From: an uncultured Clostridia bacterium
GTDB taxonomy: Bacteria > Bacillota > Clostridia > Saccharofermentanales > DTU023
NCBI GenBank assembly: GCA_937922005.1
Contig: CAKZWV010000025.1
Coordinates: 1 to 5,857, forward strand
DNA: 5,857 bases
Direction of reading: 5' to 3'
Below, one piece after another: positions 4,752 to 5,857 of this stretch; positions within the stretch are counted from its first letter, which is position 1, and each line of letters opens with the position of its first letter. The notes under the pieces were generated by a model. It had not been told where the DNA came from and did not search any database. It saw nothing but the letters and a program-made list of their open reading frames with translations. Position numbers and translations under genes: made by a program.

Positions 4752-5857
4752 TTCACAGGAGCAGTTGTGGTCGTGGTGTTAGCAGCGGTCACAGGAGCTT
4801 GTGCAGCAGGAGCTTGGATCTGGGCCTGAGGAGCAGTTGCAGCGTCTACCTTCTTCTCGGTAGGAACTTCTTGAGCAGCAGCAACAGCTTTGTCATAGTA
4901 CACTCTTGCGACAACTTTACCCCTACGCTGACCACCTAATTTGACGTTAGCCCAATCCCAGCTCATCAGAAGACCGGTAATTTCGTAATCTCCATTAAAG
5001 AATTTAACATACTTAAATGTGTAACCCATCTCATTTACCTTTTGGATTCTGGTCTTGAAAATGTCATTAAGGTTCATAAAGCTTGAAGAATGTTGGAGAG
5101 AGGCCCAGGCGTCATATGGAACAGAAACAGTTTCCTTCAGGGCGTCTCTTGTCCCCTCTGGGAAAACGTGTTCTACTTCAACATCAACCATTTTGGGGAC
5201 TACAAACACAACCAGAGAAGCGCCATACTCATTTTTAAAGAATTCAGCATAATCGCCAAAGCTTTCGAGGTAAGCACCACCATATACCATCTGAGGTTCC
5301 ATTCCCTCAGCAGCAAAACCGGCATAAATATAATCAGCAGCTAAACCAGATTTTTCAAAGAAGGCAACGGAATAATCTCTGGGAGAGCCCCAACCTTCCT
5401 TCATCTGAAGCTGATTAAGTCTGGTGTATACCCATTCACCTTCATGAATGTCATAAGCGATAATCCGGGGTGCCTTAGCCTTGAGCGTCAGATCCTTCCC
5501 CTCAAGCCCACACGTCTTCTCTTTAGAAGGAGTTGGTGTAGGCTCGTTTTTCTTAGCTCCAACTTGCTGAGCCTCCTCGAAGGCCTTGACAGCTTTTTTT
5601 AAGATATCTAATGCAGCTTCAGCTTTGTCTTCTTCTGTTACTTTCTCCGCCTCTTTTATAGCAGCATTCAAAGTATCAGCTTCAGCTTGGGTAACCCATT
5701 TAGTACCTTCTGCAACCTCTTCAGCTTTGGCGGCAACCGCCGTTTTCTCAACCAGCTCTTTTGCTTGTGTAATCTCGGTCGTTAGTTCTTCCAGTTTGGT
5801 AGCAGCCAACACCGGCAGACTCCCTAGTACGAATAGAGCCACTAACGGTAAGATTAC
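4655..5857 (-). CDS. Gene C: short LPXTG-anchored paralogue, 5' end cut by the window
   Basis: The frame stays open to the right edge. A GTG at 5842 could serve as start, but the residues before it (VILPLV) continue the hydrophobic core of a signal peptide, so the true start lies outside the window. Cleavage is likely after VLAA. Numbering from the GTG, residues 15-94 are a charged, Ala/Glu-rich helical FIVAR-like region, about 95-110 a Pro/Thr linker (EPTPTPSK), about 125-319 the shared core, and about 320-365 an Ala/Gln/Thr stalk. LPVTG is at 366-370, followed by a hydrophobic segment and FFKKH. Compared with A and B it lacks the N-terminal beta-rich region and the PEGY module, so it is the minimal form of the family. 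It probably forms a transcription unit that ends at 4570-4595. A surface-displayed, wall-linked protein; ligand or activity unknown. Confidence 0.92.
   Translation of the reverse strand, partial: VILPLVALFVLGSLPVLAATKLEELTTEITQAKELVEKTAVAAKAEEVAEGTKWVTQAEADTLNAAIKEAEKVTEEDKAEAALDILKKAVKAFEEAQQVGAKKNEPTPTPSKEKTCGLEGKDLTLKAKAPRIIAYDIHEGEWVYTRLNQLQMKEGWGSPRDYSVAFFEKSGLAADYIYAGFAAEGMEPQMVYGGAYLESFGDYAEFFKNEYGASLVVFVVPKMVDVEVEHVFPEGTRDALKETVSVPYDAWASLQHSSSFMNLNDIFKTRIQKVNEMGYTFKYVKFFNGDYEITGLLMSWDWANVKLGGQRRGKVVARVYYDKAVAAAQEVPTEKKVDAATAPQAQIQAPAAQAPVTAANTTTTTAPVNTLPVTGASDSIFLFLSSAALMAVGILFFKKH
5160..5212. repeat. 53-bp identical tract in gene C core (pairs with 3025-3077)
   Basis: Exact partner of the gene B tract at 3025-3077, bounded by mismatches on both sides. 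Confidence 0.85.
5322..5467. repeat. 146-bp perfectly identical tract in gene C core (pairs with 3190-3335)
   Basis: Exact partner of the gene B tract. It begins just after the segment where gene C changes from its own FIVAR region and linker to the shared core. The neighbouring codons differ at silent sites. Confidence 0.95.

Overview
The window appears to come from a Gram-positive bacterium of the phylum Bacillota. It carries three large genes, all on the minus strand, and each encodes a protein ending in a cell-wall sorting signal: LPVTG, a hydrophobic segment and a very short basic tail. The two complete proteins also begin with typical secretion signal peptides. Helical stretches resembling FIVAR repeats, common in surface proteins of host-associated anaerobic Clostridia and Tissierellia, make such an organism plausible. 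No taxonomic marker gene is present, so this is only a suggestion.

Layout in the direction of transcription (high to low coordinates). Gene C (4655-5857) is the short paralogue; its 5' end lies beyond the right edge. It is followed by a strong intrinsic terminator (4570-4595). Gene B (2487-4436) has its own leader with a candidate extended -10 box. Gene A (194-2365) starts 121 bp after gene B. I see no convincing terminator or promoter in that gap, so A may be read through from B. A second terminator (80-103), nearly the same in sequence as the one after gene C, ends gene A. The leftmost bases carry AGGAGG in minus-strand orientation, as if another gene begins just outside.

The three proteins are paralogues built from shared modules: signal peptide, N-terminal beta-rich region (A and B only), FIVAR-like helical region, a small module with a PEGY motif (A and B only), a conserved core of about 195 residues that I cannot assign to a known family, a low-complexity stalk, and the LPVTG anchor. 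The core is about 88% identical between B and C by hand alignment and clearly more diverged in A. Presumably all three are exported, linked to peptidoglycan by a sortase not seen here, and displayed on the surface. Their ligand or activity cannot be read from the sequence.

The most notable signal is mosaic evolution. B and C share a perfectly identical 146-bp tract inside otherwise diverged core sequence. A and C share an almost perfect 101-bp 3' end that encodes the anchor and runs past the stop codon. The stalk of A just before its anchor resembles B, not C. This looks like gene conversion or module exchange within a tandem surface-protein array. Genes A and C also share a 3' untranslated architecture: a 7-bp hairpin 11 nt before the terminator, with the stem preserved while the loop has changed.
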